A DNA stretch of 64,000 bases, from positions 1,225,001 to 1,289,000 of the forward strand of contig CP048470.1 in the NCBI GenBank assembly GCA_025559845.1, read 5' to 3'. The notes beneath the pieces were generated by a model. The model did no database searches. It had not been told where the DNA came from and worked only from the letters and a program-made list of their open reading frames with translations. Below, in pieces: positions 11,269 through 19,219 of the stretch. The stretch is from Agrobacterium tumefaciens (GTDB lineage: Bacteria > Pseudomonadota > Alphaproteobacteria > Rhizobiales > Rhizobiaceae). A program made the position numbers and the translations under genes. Position 1 is the stretch's first letter; every line of letters starts with the position of its first letter.

Positions 11269-11934
11269 ATGTCACTTGATTTCTCGGTCCTGGCGCGTTT
11301 CGAAAACGCATTGTTGCTTGGGCTTTTTACCACGCTGAAGCTGACTGTAGTCTGTATTTTGCTTGGATGCTCGCTGGGCTTTATCGTCGGCCTTGCCAGA
11401 ACATCGCGAAGCACCGTCCTTCGTTTTGTTTCCGGGCTCTACGTGGAGTTCTTTCGCGGTACGCCGGTACTGATCCAGCTTTTCTGGATCTTCTTCTGCC
11501 TGCCGCTGATCCTCGGCGTCGAACTGTCGAACTTCATGTCCGGTGTCATTGCCCTGACGCTCTATATGGGCGCGATCACCAGTGAGACATTCCGCGCCAG
11601 CCTCAGGTCTGTCGGACCGGAACAGCGGGATGCCTGCGTCGCGCTTGGTCTTCCCCCACGTATCCAGGTCACAAGTGTCGTGCTGCCGCAGGCGGTTCTT
11701 CGGGCAATCCCGACGCTCCTCTCCAACTGCGTCAGCCTGTTCAAGGAGAGCGCGCTGGTGTCAGCCGTCGGCATGGCTGACCTGATGTTTGTCGGCCAGA
11801 ACATCTCCAACAACACGGCGCGACCCGTCGAGGTTCTGACAGTGGTCGCGCTGATCTATTTCGTCATCGCTTTTCCAATCACCCGCGCCGTCACGCTTGT
11901 TGAAGGGCGAATCCTCAAGAAACTTGCCCTTTAG
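11269..11934 (+). CDS. Polar amino acid ABC importer, permease 2
   Basis: About 221 residues, same fold as the preceding permease, with EAA-type loop TSETFRASLRSVGPEQRDA. ATG 11269 is preferred over GTG 11266 because AGGAGG (11258-11263) is then at a workable distance. It ends 26 bases before the DapA-family gene, so transport and catabolism appear co-transcribed. Confidence 0.9.
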   Translation: MSLDFSVLARFENALLLGLFTTLKLTVVCILLGCSLGFIVGLARTSRSTVLRFVSGLYVEFFRGTPVLIQLFWIFFCLPLILGVELSNFMSGVIALTLYMGAITSETFRASLRSVGPEQRDACVALGLPPRIQVTSVVLPQAVLRAIPTLLSNCVSLFKESALVSAVGMADLMFVGQNISNNTARPVEVLTVVALIYFVIAFPITRAVTLVEGRILKKLAL

Positions 11935-11960
11935 CGCATCTGCCACAGGAGAATGCATCC

Positions 11961-12839
11961 ATGAAATTGTCTGGCGTAATGCCCGCTCTCATCACCCCGT
12001 TCGATGCCAATGGAAAGGTCGATTTCAAGGCCTATGAAAAGCACCTGACGGCACTGCGTGCCGCCGGTGTCACGGGTTGGGTGCCGATGGGCTCGACCGG
12101 AGAATATTCCGCCATGTCGAATGACGAACGGCTGGAGGTTTTGAAGTTCGTGAAGGATTTCGCCATTGAAGGCGAGGCCCTGATCGCCGGTACCAACGCC
12201 CCGGCAACCCGGGAGGTCATCGAAAATACGTTGAAGGCCAAGGAGATCGGCTACGACACGGTTCTGCTTGCGACCCCGTTCTACACACGCCCGACGCAGG
12301 ACGAATTGCTGGCGCATTTCCAGAGGGTGCTCGATGAAACGGATATCAACCTCGTGCTCTACAGCTATCCCTACAAGGACGGTGTCGAGATTGGTTTCGA
12401 CATTCTCGATGCGCTGGCTGATGACCCACGCGTCATCGGCATCAAGGAAAGCTCGGGCTCGCTTCAGCGCGCCGTCGATATTCATTCCCGTTACGACGGC
12501 CGTATCGGACTGGTCTCGGGCTCTGACGATATCGCTCTCGATTTCATGTTCTGGGGGGCGGATTCCTGGATTTGCGGCCCTGCCAACTGCATGGCCAAGG
12601 CCTGCGTCGACCTTGATCGGACATTCCGCTCCGGTGATCTCAAGGCGGCCCGCGACAAGATGATCGTGCTCTACAAGGCCATGAACATTCTCGAGAGCGG
12701 AAAGTTCGTTCAAAAGGTCAAATATGGTTGCGAGTTGCAGGGGCTGTCCGTCGGCAATTGCCGTGCACCGCTCGGCGAACTGACCGCCGAAGAGAAGGCC
12801 GAATTCAAGGCCGCCATGCAGCCCATCCTGAACTGGTGA
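11961..12839 (+). CDS. DapA-family lyase, likely pyrroline-4-hydroxy-2-carboxylate deaminase (HypD-like)
   Basis: 292 residues, a complete DHDPS/N-acetylneuraminate-lyase TIM barrel. Seen are the GSTGEY phosphate/carboxylate-binding motif near residue 46, the tyrosine in LYSYPY and the Schiff-base lysine in GIKESSG. Several reactions are known for this family. The neighbours (D-amino-acid oxidoreductase, aldehyde dehydrogenase, proline-racemase-family protein, imino-acid type importer) together match the hydroxyproline pathway. There this enzyme turns 1-pyrroline-4-hydroxy-2-carboxylate into alpha-ketoglutarate semialdehyde and ammonia. That specific reaction is an inference from context. The start has a good AGGAG site. 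Confidence 0.75.
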   Translation: MKLSGVMPALITPFDANGKVDFKAYEKHLTALRAAGVTGWVPMGSTGEYSAMSNDERLEVLKFVKDFAIEGEALIAGTNAPATREVIENTLKAKEIGYDTVLLATPFYTRPTQDELLAHFQRVLDETDINLVLYSYPYKDGVEIGFDILDALADDPRVIGIKESSGSLQRAVDIHSRYDGRIGLVSGSDDIALDFMFWGADSWICGPANCMAKACVDLDRTFRSGDLKAARDKMIVLYKAMNILESGKFVQKVKYGCELQGLSVGNCRAPLGELTAEEKAEFKAAMQPILNW

Positions 12840-12896
12840 AAAAAATCGGCGGGCGTTCTGGCGCCCACCGCCATGACATCAATGGAGAATGCGAGC

Positions 12897-14129
12897 ATGA
12901 CAACCGTGATTGTCGGCGCAGGGATCATCGGTACAGCCATCGCTTACGAGCTGCAGAAGCGCGGGCACCAGGTGGTTCTTGTCGACAAGGGTGAGATCGG
13001 ACGCGGGGCGTCGTATGGCAACATGGCATCCATCGCCGTGACTGAATTCATGCCCGCCTCGCGTCCATCCATCTGGAAACAGATTCCCGGCTGGATGCTC
13101 GACCCTGAAGGGCCGGTGCGCGTTCGCCCCGGTTATATGCCAAAGCTTCTCCCTTGGTTCGCCCGTTTTGTCGCCGCCTCACGTCCGGGAAAATTGCGCC
13201 AGCTTGAAGCGCAGGGGGCGGCACTTTGCAAACGCGTCTTTGACGATCTCCTTCCTCTGCTTCGGGAAACCGGATTGGAAGGCGAGCTGACCGATGAAGG
13301 TTGCCTGTCGCTTTATCTCGATGAGAAGGAGTTTCGTGCCGACCGTGAACACATCGAGCTCCTCGAGCGGTTTGATTTTCCACACCAGCGCCTGAGTGGC
13401 GACGAGGCGCGTGAACTGGAGCCGGCGCTGGCAAAAAACATTGGCATGGCGGTTCTGTTCCCACAAAACCGCAGCCTGCGCGATCCTTTCCGCCTGGTGA
13501 ACCGTCTGGCGGACAAGTTCACAGCTCTTGCTGGTACCGTCGCACGCGGCGAAGTGGTGGGGTTCGATAGGAACGATCGCATCACGGCCGTGAACCTCGC
13601 AGATGGCGGCTCGATCTCCGCCGACAAAGTCGTGATCTGCGGTGGTGCCCATAGTGGCCGCCTCTCGAAAATTCTTGGTGAGCCCATCCCGCTGGAGACC
13701 GAGCGGGGATATCATACCCAGATCATGACGCCCGGTATCTCCATGAGTCATTCCATTATCTGGCCGGCCCGCGCCTTCATGGTCACGCCCACGGCGGGTG
13801 GCATCAGGGTTGGTGGTACGGTCGAAATGGCGGGTCTCGATGCGGCCCCCGATTATCGGCGCTCAAAAGTGACGGTGCGACGGGCGCAGACCGCTCTGCC
13901 CAACCTCAAATGCGAGAATTTTTCCGAGTGGATGGGGCATCGTCCCGCCCTTCCTGACACGGTGCCGGTTCTGTCCGCCTCGGCAAAGACGTCAGGCATT
14001 TTCTACGCCACCGGTCACGGCCATCTCGGGGTCACTTACGCCGCCACGACTGCGCGGCTGATGGCTGATCTCATCACAGGCGCCCCACCACCTATCGACA
14101 TGCACCCCTATCGTATCGACCGTTTCTGA
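12897..14129 (+). CDS. FAD-dependent D-amino-acid oxidoreductase (DadA/HypO-like)
   Basis: About 410 residues from ATG 12897, with GGAGA nine bases upstream; ATGs at 12873 and 12882 would add a short tail before the flavin motif. The dinucleotide-binding motif VIVGAGIIGTAIAYEL opens the protein, and GHGHLGVTYAATT near the C-terminus is typical of D-amino-acid dehydrogenases. In the hydroxyproline pathway the matching enzyme oxidises cis-4-hydroxy-D-proline to the pyrroline acid that a HypD-type deaminase then uses. Related enzymes take D-alanine or other D-amino acids, so substrate is inferred from the operon. Confidence 0.78.
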   Translation: MTTVIVGAGIIGTAIAYELQKRGHQVVLVDKGEIGRGASYGNMASIAVTEFMPASRPSIWKQIPGWMLDPEGPVRVRPGYMPKLLPWFARFVAASRPGKLRQLEAQGAALCKRVFDDLLPLLRETGLEGELTDEGCLSLYLDEKEFRADREHIELLERFDFPHQRLSGDEARELEPALAKNIGMAVLFPQNRSLRDPFRLVNRLADKFTALAGTVARGEVVGFDRNDRITAVNLADGGSISADKVVICGGAHSGRLSKILGEPIPLETERGYHTQIMTPGISMSHSIIWPARAFMVTPTAGGIRVGGTVEMAGLDAAPDYRRSKVTVRRAQTALPNLKCENFSEWMGHRPALPDTVPVLSASAKTSGIFYATGHGHLGVTYAATTARLMADLITGAPPPIDMHPYRIDRF

Positions 14130-14165
14130 TGGACGTTCGGTCAGACATATTCATGTGAGGATACC

Positions 14166-15635
14166 ATGCAGAACAGACTTTTCATCGACGGCCAATGGAT
14201 CGCTCCTGCAGACGGTGCCATTCTTCCGGTGATCGATCCGGCAACGGAAGAGGTCTTTCATCACATTGCGGCTGCCGGTCGGACGGAGGCGGATGCTGCA
14301 GTAAAAGCTGCGCGTCAAGCGTTTGACCATGGGCCGTGGCCAAGACTGTCTGGCAAGGAGCGCGCCTCCTATCTGCGTGCCATTGCGCAGGGTATTCGAG
14401 ACCGTCTGCCCGATCTGGCGCAGATGGAGACCCGTGACAACGGCAAGCCCCTGCCGGAATCCGAATGGGATCTTGCCGACGCTGCCGGCTGCTTCGACTT
14501 TTACGCCGATCTTGCCGAAGAGCTGGATGGCGAGGTTGAGGACATCAAGCTTGCCGATGCCCGCTTTATCTCGAAAGCTGTGCGTGAGCCGCTTGGTGTT
14601 GCCGTCGCGATCGTGCCGTGGAACTACCCGTTGCTGATGGCGTCGTGGAAGGTTGCTCCGGCCCTTGCCGCCGGCTGCACCATGATCCTCAAACCAGCGG
14701 AGACGACATCGCTTACGGCGCTCGAACTTGGTGTTATTGCGGAAGCTGCAGGGTTGCCGAAAGGCGTCCTTAATATCCTCTCCGGAAAGGGGTCGGTGGT
14801 CGGGCAAGCTCTGGTCGATCACCCCGACGTTGACAAGGTTGCCTTCACCGGTTCGGGTCCGGTCGGCTCGCGTATCATGGCGGCCGGCGCGAAGGACATC
14901 AAACGCATCAGCCTCGAGCTTGGCGGCAAATCTCCCTTCGTGGTCTTCGCCGACGCCGACATCGAAAAGGCCGTTGAATGGATCATGTTCGGCATTTTCT
15001 GGAACCAGGGGCAGGTCTGCTCGGCGACATCGCGTGTACTGGTCGAGGCTGGTCTTTATCCGAGACTGCTGGACCGGCTCGTTGAGGAAGCCGGCAAGAT
15101 CAGGATCGGCAATGGGCTAGACGCTGGAACGCTGCTTGGGCCTCTCGTCAACGAAGGACAGTACGATGATGTGCTGCGCCATATCGACCGGGCCGTCGAG
15201 CAAGGCGCGACCCTTGCCTGTGGCGGTCGGTATGACGGGTTTGAAAAAGGGTTCTGGGTTTCGCCGACAATCCTGACGGATGTGGCGCTCGACAGTGATG
15301 TCTGGATCGAGGAGATTTTCGGCCCCGTTGTCTGCATACGTCCGTTCGAAACCGAGGAAGAGGCGATTAGCCTTGCCAATGGGTCCCGCTTCGGGCTTGC
15401 AGCGGCTGTGATGTCCGCCGACGATGCGCGTTGCGAACGGGTTGCCGCAGCGTTCCGGGCCGGCATTGTATGGATAAATTGCTCGCAGCCGACATTCACC
15501 GAAGCGCCTTGGGGCGGTTACAAGCAGTCAGGCATTGGTCGTGAACTGGGCCGGTGGGGGCTCGACAATTATCTGGAGACCAAGCAGATCACCCGGCTGG
15601 TCAGCGATGAGCCATGGGGATGGTATCTGAAATGA
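14166..15635 (+). CDS. Aldehyde dehydrogenase, likely alpha-ketoglutarate semialdehyde dehydrogenase
   Basis: 489 residues, full-length NAD(P)-dependent ALDH. Visible are PWNYPLLM, the cofactor-binding FTGSGPVGS, the general-base glutamate in LELGGKSP and the nucleophile Cys285 in GQVCSATSR. By eye it resembles the betaine-aldehyde dehydrogenase branch. Placed after HypD-like and HypO-like genes, its most economical role is oxidation of alpha-ketoglutarate semialdehyde to alpha-ketoglutarate, ending the pathway. The strong GTGAGGAT site precedes ATG 14166, and the 3' end overlaps the next start. Confidence 0.75.
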   Translation: MQNRLFIDGQWIAPADGAILPVIDPATEEVFHHIAAAGRTEADAAVKAARQAFDHGPWPRLSGKERASYLRAIAQGIRDRLPDLAQMETRDNGKPLPESEWDLADAAGCFDFYADLAEELDGEVEDIKLADARFISKAVREPLGVAVAIVPWNYPLLMASWKVAPALAAGCTMILKPAETTSLTALELGVIAEAAGLPKGVLNILSGKGSVVGQALVDHPDVDKVAFTGSGPVGSRIMAAGAKDIKRISLELGGKSPFVVFADADIEKAVEWIMFGIFWNQGQVCSATSRVLVEAGLYPRLLDRLVEEAGKIRIGNGLDAGTLLGPLVNEGQYDDVLRHIDRAVEQGATLACGGRYDGFEKGFWVSPTILTDVALDSDVWIEEIFGPVVCIRPFETEEEAISLANGSRFGLAAAVMSADDARCERVAAAFRAGIVWINCSQPTFTEAPWGGYKQSGIGRELGRWGLDNYLETKQITRLVSDEPWGWYLK

Positions 15636-16663
15636 CCTTCGACAAGGTGCTCGATATCCTGCTTGTCCACTGCCAGGGCGAAAGCGGCAATGTCCTTGTC
15701 GGGGGTGCTCCGGACATCCCCGGTGAGACCATTCTCGAGAAGATGAACTATCTGAATGACGTGGACCCCTGGTTGCGTCTGTTCTTGACGCGCGAGCCGC
15801 GTGCCCAGGTGGTGCACACCACCAACCTGCTTCTGGCGCCGACCCGACCGGACGCCGACGCGGCATTTATCGTGTTGCAGCCTGACCGGGCGCATCCGAT
15901 GTCCGGCTCCAACTGTATCTGCGTCGTGACGGCGCTTCTCGAAAGCGGTCGTTTGCAGATGGTCGAGCCGGAAACGGTCGTTCGCCTGGATACGGCAGCC
16001 GGGTTGATTGCCGCTCGAGCCAGATGCGAAGGCGGCCGCTGCCTGTGGGTCAGTCTCGATAATGTGCCCGCTTTCGTGCATCAACTCGACGTGGCCATCG
16101 ACACACCCAAATGGGGGCTGATCACGGCGGACATTGCCTTTGGCGGTGTCTTCTACGCGCAGATCGATGTTGCGCAGATTGGGATGCGGATTGAGCCCGA
16201 AGCCGCGCGTGCCCTGGCGGAAGCCGGTACCGAAATCAAGGCGCTTCTGTCCAGTCAGATCAAGGTCAGCCATCCGGAAATTCCAAGTCTGGACGAGATC
16301 GCCTATGTGATGTTCCGTGATTATCAACCGGATGGCTCCGTCATCACCTGCACAACACTGAAGCCGGGACGCGTTGATCGCTCTCCATGCGGAACTGGTT
16401 CGTCGGCTAATCTTGCCATCCTTCATGCGAAGCATATGGCTGCGGTCGGAGACATAAGGGTTTCACGCAGTATCATCGGTGGAACCTTCTCGGCCGAGAT
16501 CCTCGGCGAGACCGATATTGCCGGTCGTCCCGCCGTTTTGCCGCGTATCACGGGTCAGGCTTATGTCTTCGGGCGGCAGCAACTGCGGCTTGATCCAGAA
16601 GATCCCTTTGCCCATGGTTTTGCCATGTCGGATACCTGGGGACCGCAAGTGGGGGAACTATGA
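15632..16663 (+). CDS. Proline racemase-family epimerase/dehydratase with Ser/Cys active site
   Basis: About 343 residues from ATG 15632, which overlaps the preceding stop as ATGA; ATGs at 15614 and 15622 are alternatives. The family's first catalytic cysteine is replaced by Ser91 (MSGSN), while the second, Cys253 (DRSPCGTGSS), is kept. Cys/Cys members are proline racemases and 4-hydroxyproline 2-epimerases, and Cys/Thr members are trans-3-hydroxyproline dehydratases. From the literature as I recall it, Ser/Cys members can show epimerase and/or dehydratase activity. In this operon it would epimerise trans-4-hydroxy-L-proline to the D-form, or allow use of 3-hydroxyproline together with the ProC-like reductase. 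Confidence 0.8.
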   Translation: MTFDKVLDILLVHCQGESGNVLVGGAPDIPGETILEKMNYLNDVDPWLRLFLTREPRAQVVHTTNLLLAPTRPDADAAFIVLQPDRAHPMSGSNCICVVTALLESGRLQMVEPETVVRLDTAAGLIAARARCEGGRCLWVSLDNVPAFVHQLDVAIDTPKWGLITADIAFGGVFYAQIDVAQIGMRIEPEAARALAEAGTEIKALLSSQIKVSHPEIPSLDEIAYVMFRDYQPDGSVITCTTLKPGRVDRSPCGTGSSANLAILHAKHMAAVGDIRVSRSIIGGTFSAEILGETDIAGRPAVLPRITGQAYVFGRQQLRLDPEDPFAHGFAMSDTWGPQVGEL

Positions 16664-17412
16664 AACTTTCCGGACAATCCATCCTCGTGACCGGCGCGAC
16701 GGGCGCCATTGGGCAGGCCATATGTCAGGCTCTTGCTACCGAGGGCGCGCGTGTCGTTGTTCATTATGGCCGCAATCGCGACGTTGCCGAAACGCTGGTG
16801 AGAACCCTGGGGGAAGGCCATTCGGCCGTCACTGCGGACCTCTCCAGTTCCGAGGGTGCGCAGCTTTTGTGGGATCAGTCGATTGCTGTGGCAGGCAAGC
16901 TTACCGGGCTGGTCAACAATGCCGGTATCCGCTCGGAGGTGGCAATCGACGCCCCGATGGACGAATGGCAACGGGTCTGGGCGCGTGAGATGCAGGTCAA
17001 TTTCCTGTCTGCCGTCGATCTGTCGAAGCTCGCCATCCAGCACTTCCGCCATAACGGCGGTGGTCGCATCGTCAACATGGCGAGCCGCGCAGGGCAGCGT
17101 GGCTACACATCGAGCGCCATGGCCTATGGCGCATCAAAGGCTGCACTGATCAATCTCACCAAGTCCATTGCACAAAGCCATGGGCACGAGGGCATTACCT
17201 CCGTCGCGCTGGCGCCGGGGTGGGTGCGCACAGAGATGGCCGAAGCCTATATTGCCGAACATGGTGAGGCGGCAGCGCTCGCCGGCATTCCCATCGCCAG
17301 AATGGCCGACCCGCAAGAGATCGGCGAAATCACCGCATTTGCCTTCCGTCCTTCCCAGGCCTCCCTTAACGGCGCTGTGCTGGACGTGAATGGTGGCAGC
17401 TATATGAGGTAA
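16660..17412 (+). CDS. Short-chain dehydrogenase/reductase (SDR)
   Basis: 250 residues, classical SDR: cofactor motif TGATGAIG near residue 11, NNAG motif, and the catalytic Tyr and Lys in YGASKAA. It starts inside the stop codon of the racemase-family gene (ATGA), so it is translationally coupled. Substrate unknown. The C-terminal NGGSYMR ending and the 250-residue length match the neighbouring SDR, suggesting an old tandem duplication. Confidence 0.85.
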   Translation: MKLSGQSILVTGATGAIGQAICQALATEGARVVVHYGRNRDVAETLVRTLGEGHSAVTADLSSSEGAQLLWDQSIAVAGKLTGLVNNAGIRSEVAIDAPMDEWQRVWAREMQVNFLSAVDLSKLAIQHFRHNGGGRIVNMASRAGQRGYTSSAMAYGASKAALINLTKSIAQSHGHEGITSVALAPGWVRTEMAEAYIAEHGEAAALAGIPIARMADPQEIGEITAFAFRPSQASLNGAVLDVNGGSYMR

Positions 17413-17418
17413 TCAGAC

Positions 17419-18171
17419 ATACGCTTCCAGAACAAAGTCGTTATTGTTACCGGTGCCGCAGGTGGCATCGGCGGCGCCATCAGCAGCCGTTTTGCGGCAG
17501 AGGGTGCCCACGTCATCGTCACGGATATGAATGGCGAGGGAGCCGAGGCAACGGCAAGCCAGATCAGGGGCGAGGGCGGCTCTGCCCGGGCCGTGGCCAG
17601 TGATATCTCGAACGCCGAGGGCTGCCGCGCCATCATCGACGATGTGATTGCTCACGAGGGCCGGATTGACGTCCTTTGCAACAATGCCGGTATCAACAGG
17701 CGTGGCAATCTGCTGTCATTGACGCCGGAGGACTGGCGTTTGAGTTTTGCCGTCAATATCGATGCGATGTTCCATCTTTGCCAGGCAGTGCTTCCGCATA
17801 TGATCGAAGCCGGTGGCGGCGCTATCGTCAACACCGCGTCGCAATGGGGGCTCTACCCGGCACCGAACCACATTGCCTACAACGTCACAAAGGCGGCGGT
17901 TGCAAGCTTCACTCAGAACCTCGCCCGTGACTATGCGCCCAGCAACGTGCGCGTCAACGCGGTCTGCCCCGGCGAAATTCACACGCCAATGCTGGAAGCG
18001 GGGGTCAAGCGTTCGGGACGCACCATTGCCGACCTCGACAAGCTCGTACCCTTCGGCCGCATTGGCAAACCGGAAGAGGTTGCAGCACTGGTGGCATTCC
18101 TGGCGTCTGAGGAGGCGGCCTTCATGTGCGGTTCTCTGGTCGAAATCACGGGTGCTCAGGCCGTTGCGTGA
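17419..18171 (+). CDS. SDR-family oxidoreductase with apparent ATA start codon
   Basis: Homology-like sequence begins right after the preceding stop at 17410-17412, in the same frame: S-D-I-R-F-Q-N-K-V-V-I-V-T-G-A-A-G-G-I-G. No ATG, GTG or TTG occurs before the cofactor motif TGAAGGIG. The codon where the initiator methionine should sit is ATA (17419-17421), and GAGGT at 17406-17410 lies 8 bases upstream. Read from there the protein is 250 residues, the same as its upstream neighbour. The first standard start is ATG 17527, which would remove the cofactor-binding strand and give 214 residues. NNAG and YNVTKAA (catalytic Tyr, Lys) are intact. Either ATA initiates inefficiently or the start codon was lost recently. 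Confidence 0.75.
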   Translation: MRFQNKVVIVTGAAGGIGGAISSRFAAEGAHVIVTDMNGEGAEATASQIRGEGGSARAVASDISNAEGCRAIIDDVIAHEGRIDVLCNNAGINRRGNLLSLTPEDWRLSFAVNIDAMFHLCQAVLPHMIEAGGGAIVNTASQWGLYPAPNHIAYNVTKAAVASFTQNLARDYAPSNVRVNAVCPGEIHTPMLEAGVKRSGRTIADLDKLVPFGRIGKPEEVAALVAFLASEEAAFMCGSLVEITGAQAVA

Positions 18172-18177
18172 GATTTA

Positions 18178-18207
18178 GGGCTCGCTGTTTATCGCTACTG
18201 CGAGCCC
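18178..18207. terminator. Hairpin between convergent SDR and LysR genes
   Basis: GGGCTCGC (18178-18185) pairs perfectly with GCGAGCCC (18200-18207). It begins 7 bases after the SDR stop and covers the last codons of the LysR gene. There is no clear T-run on either side, so efficiency as an intrinsic terminator is uncertain. Confidence 0.5.
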
Positions 18208-19103
18208 GCTGCACTCATCATCTGCCGCATCCGTTCGATCAACCGATCGAGAACGGCTATTCTCTGCGCTCCGACAGGGCGTATGGCGTAATAGGAAACC
18301 TCGATCTTCGGCTCGAACGGTATTGCAACCACCTTCGCATCGGCGGAACGGAGACTGGTGTGGTCGACAATGCCGACCCCCATGCCCGCGGCGGCGAAAT
18401 AACAACAGTTGAGCATCGACGTTTCCATCGTGCTGATCGGCTGATGGTCTTCCGTCGAAAAGGCGCGGTCGAGCGCCAGTCGCAAAGGTGAATTCCTGCC
18501 GGGGATAAGAACACGTTCATCGAGCAGATCGCCAGGCGTGACGACCTGACGGGAAGCCAATCTGTGATCCGCCGTCATTGCCGCAACCGCATAGGAACTG
18601 TGCAGAGGCGTGGCGTTCTTGTCCGCCATTCTGGGTGAGGCGAATACCAGCCCGAGATCATACCGGTTCTGGTCGACCATATCCCAGATGTAGCGGCTGT
18701 TTTCGACGTCAATGACCAGCGGAATATCCAGCCGGTCACCGATCACCTCGACAATTGCCTTGTGAAGATAAGGCCTTACCAGCGATGTGACACTGCCAAT
18801 CCGCAAGACGGTGTTCTTGTGTGCCCTTATGTCGCCTGCCGCCTGGGCGATCTGGTCGAGGCCGAGGTAAAGTCGCTCGACTTCCCGGTAGAACTGTGTC
18901 GCTTCGGCGGTTGGCACCAATCGCGCGCCCACGCGTTCAAACAATCGCATTTGGACGATATCTTCGAGATCGCGGATAAGGCGGCTGACAGCAGGCTGCG
19001 TGACGTTCATGGCCTCGGCGGCAGCGGTGATGCCACCGGTCATCATTACGGCGCGAAATGCTTCGACCTGTCTTGGTTTCAGCCTCAACTTGCAGTCCCT
19101 CAC
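18195..19103 (-). CDS. LysR-type transcriptional regulator
   Basis: 302 residues with an N-terminal helix-turn-helix (FRAVMMTGGITAAAEAMNVT then QPAVSRLIRDLE) and a LysR substrate-binding domain. It starts at GTG 19103 without an obvious ribosome binding site. It is divergent from the peptide-type ABC / nucleoside hydrolase operon with a 116-base gap, the usual place for a LysR activator of the facing operon. The inducer is unknown. Confidence 0.88.
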   Translation of the reverse strand: MRDCKLRLKPRQVEAFRAVMMTGGITAAAEAMNVTQPAVSRLIRDLEDIVQMRLFERVGARLVPTAEATQFYREVERLYLGLDQIAQAAGDIRAHKNTVLRIGSVTSLVRPYLHKAIVEVIGDRLDIPLVIDVENSRYIWDMVDQNRYDLGLVFASPRMADKNATPLHSSYAVAAMTADHRLASRQVVTPGDLLDERVLIPGRNSPLRLALDRAFSTEDHQPISTMETSMLNCCYFAAAGMGVGIVDHTSLRSADAKVVAIPFEPKIEVSYYAIRPVGAQRIAVLDRLIERMRQMMSAAGSQ

Positions 19104-19152
19104 ATAACATTACGGCATGGCTTAAGTACAAAATGCAATTTTTCTTTTGCCA

Positions 19153-19178
19153 GGTAAAACGTTAATTCGTCTTTTACC
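19153..19178. promoter_or_regulatory. Inverted repeat in the LysR/ABC divergent gap
   Basis: GGTAAAA (19153-19159) and TTTTACC (19172-19178) are perfect inverted arms separated by 12 bases, located 42 bases before the substrate-binding protein start. The position near the promoter and the symmetry make it a candidate operator for the divergent LysR regulator or another factor. No T-N11-A motif was assigned with certainty. Confidence 0.4.
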
Positions 19179-19219
19179 CGCAGGGAGCGCGGGTCGGACA
19201 ACCCGGAGGAGTCCCCGTT

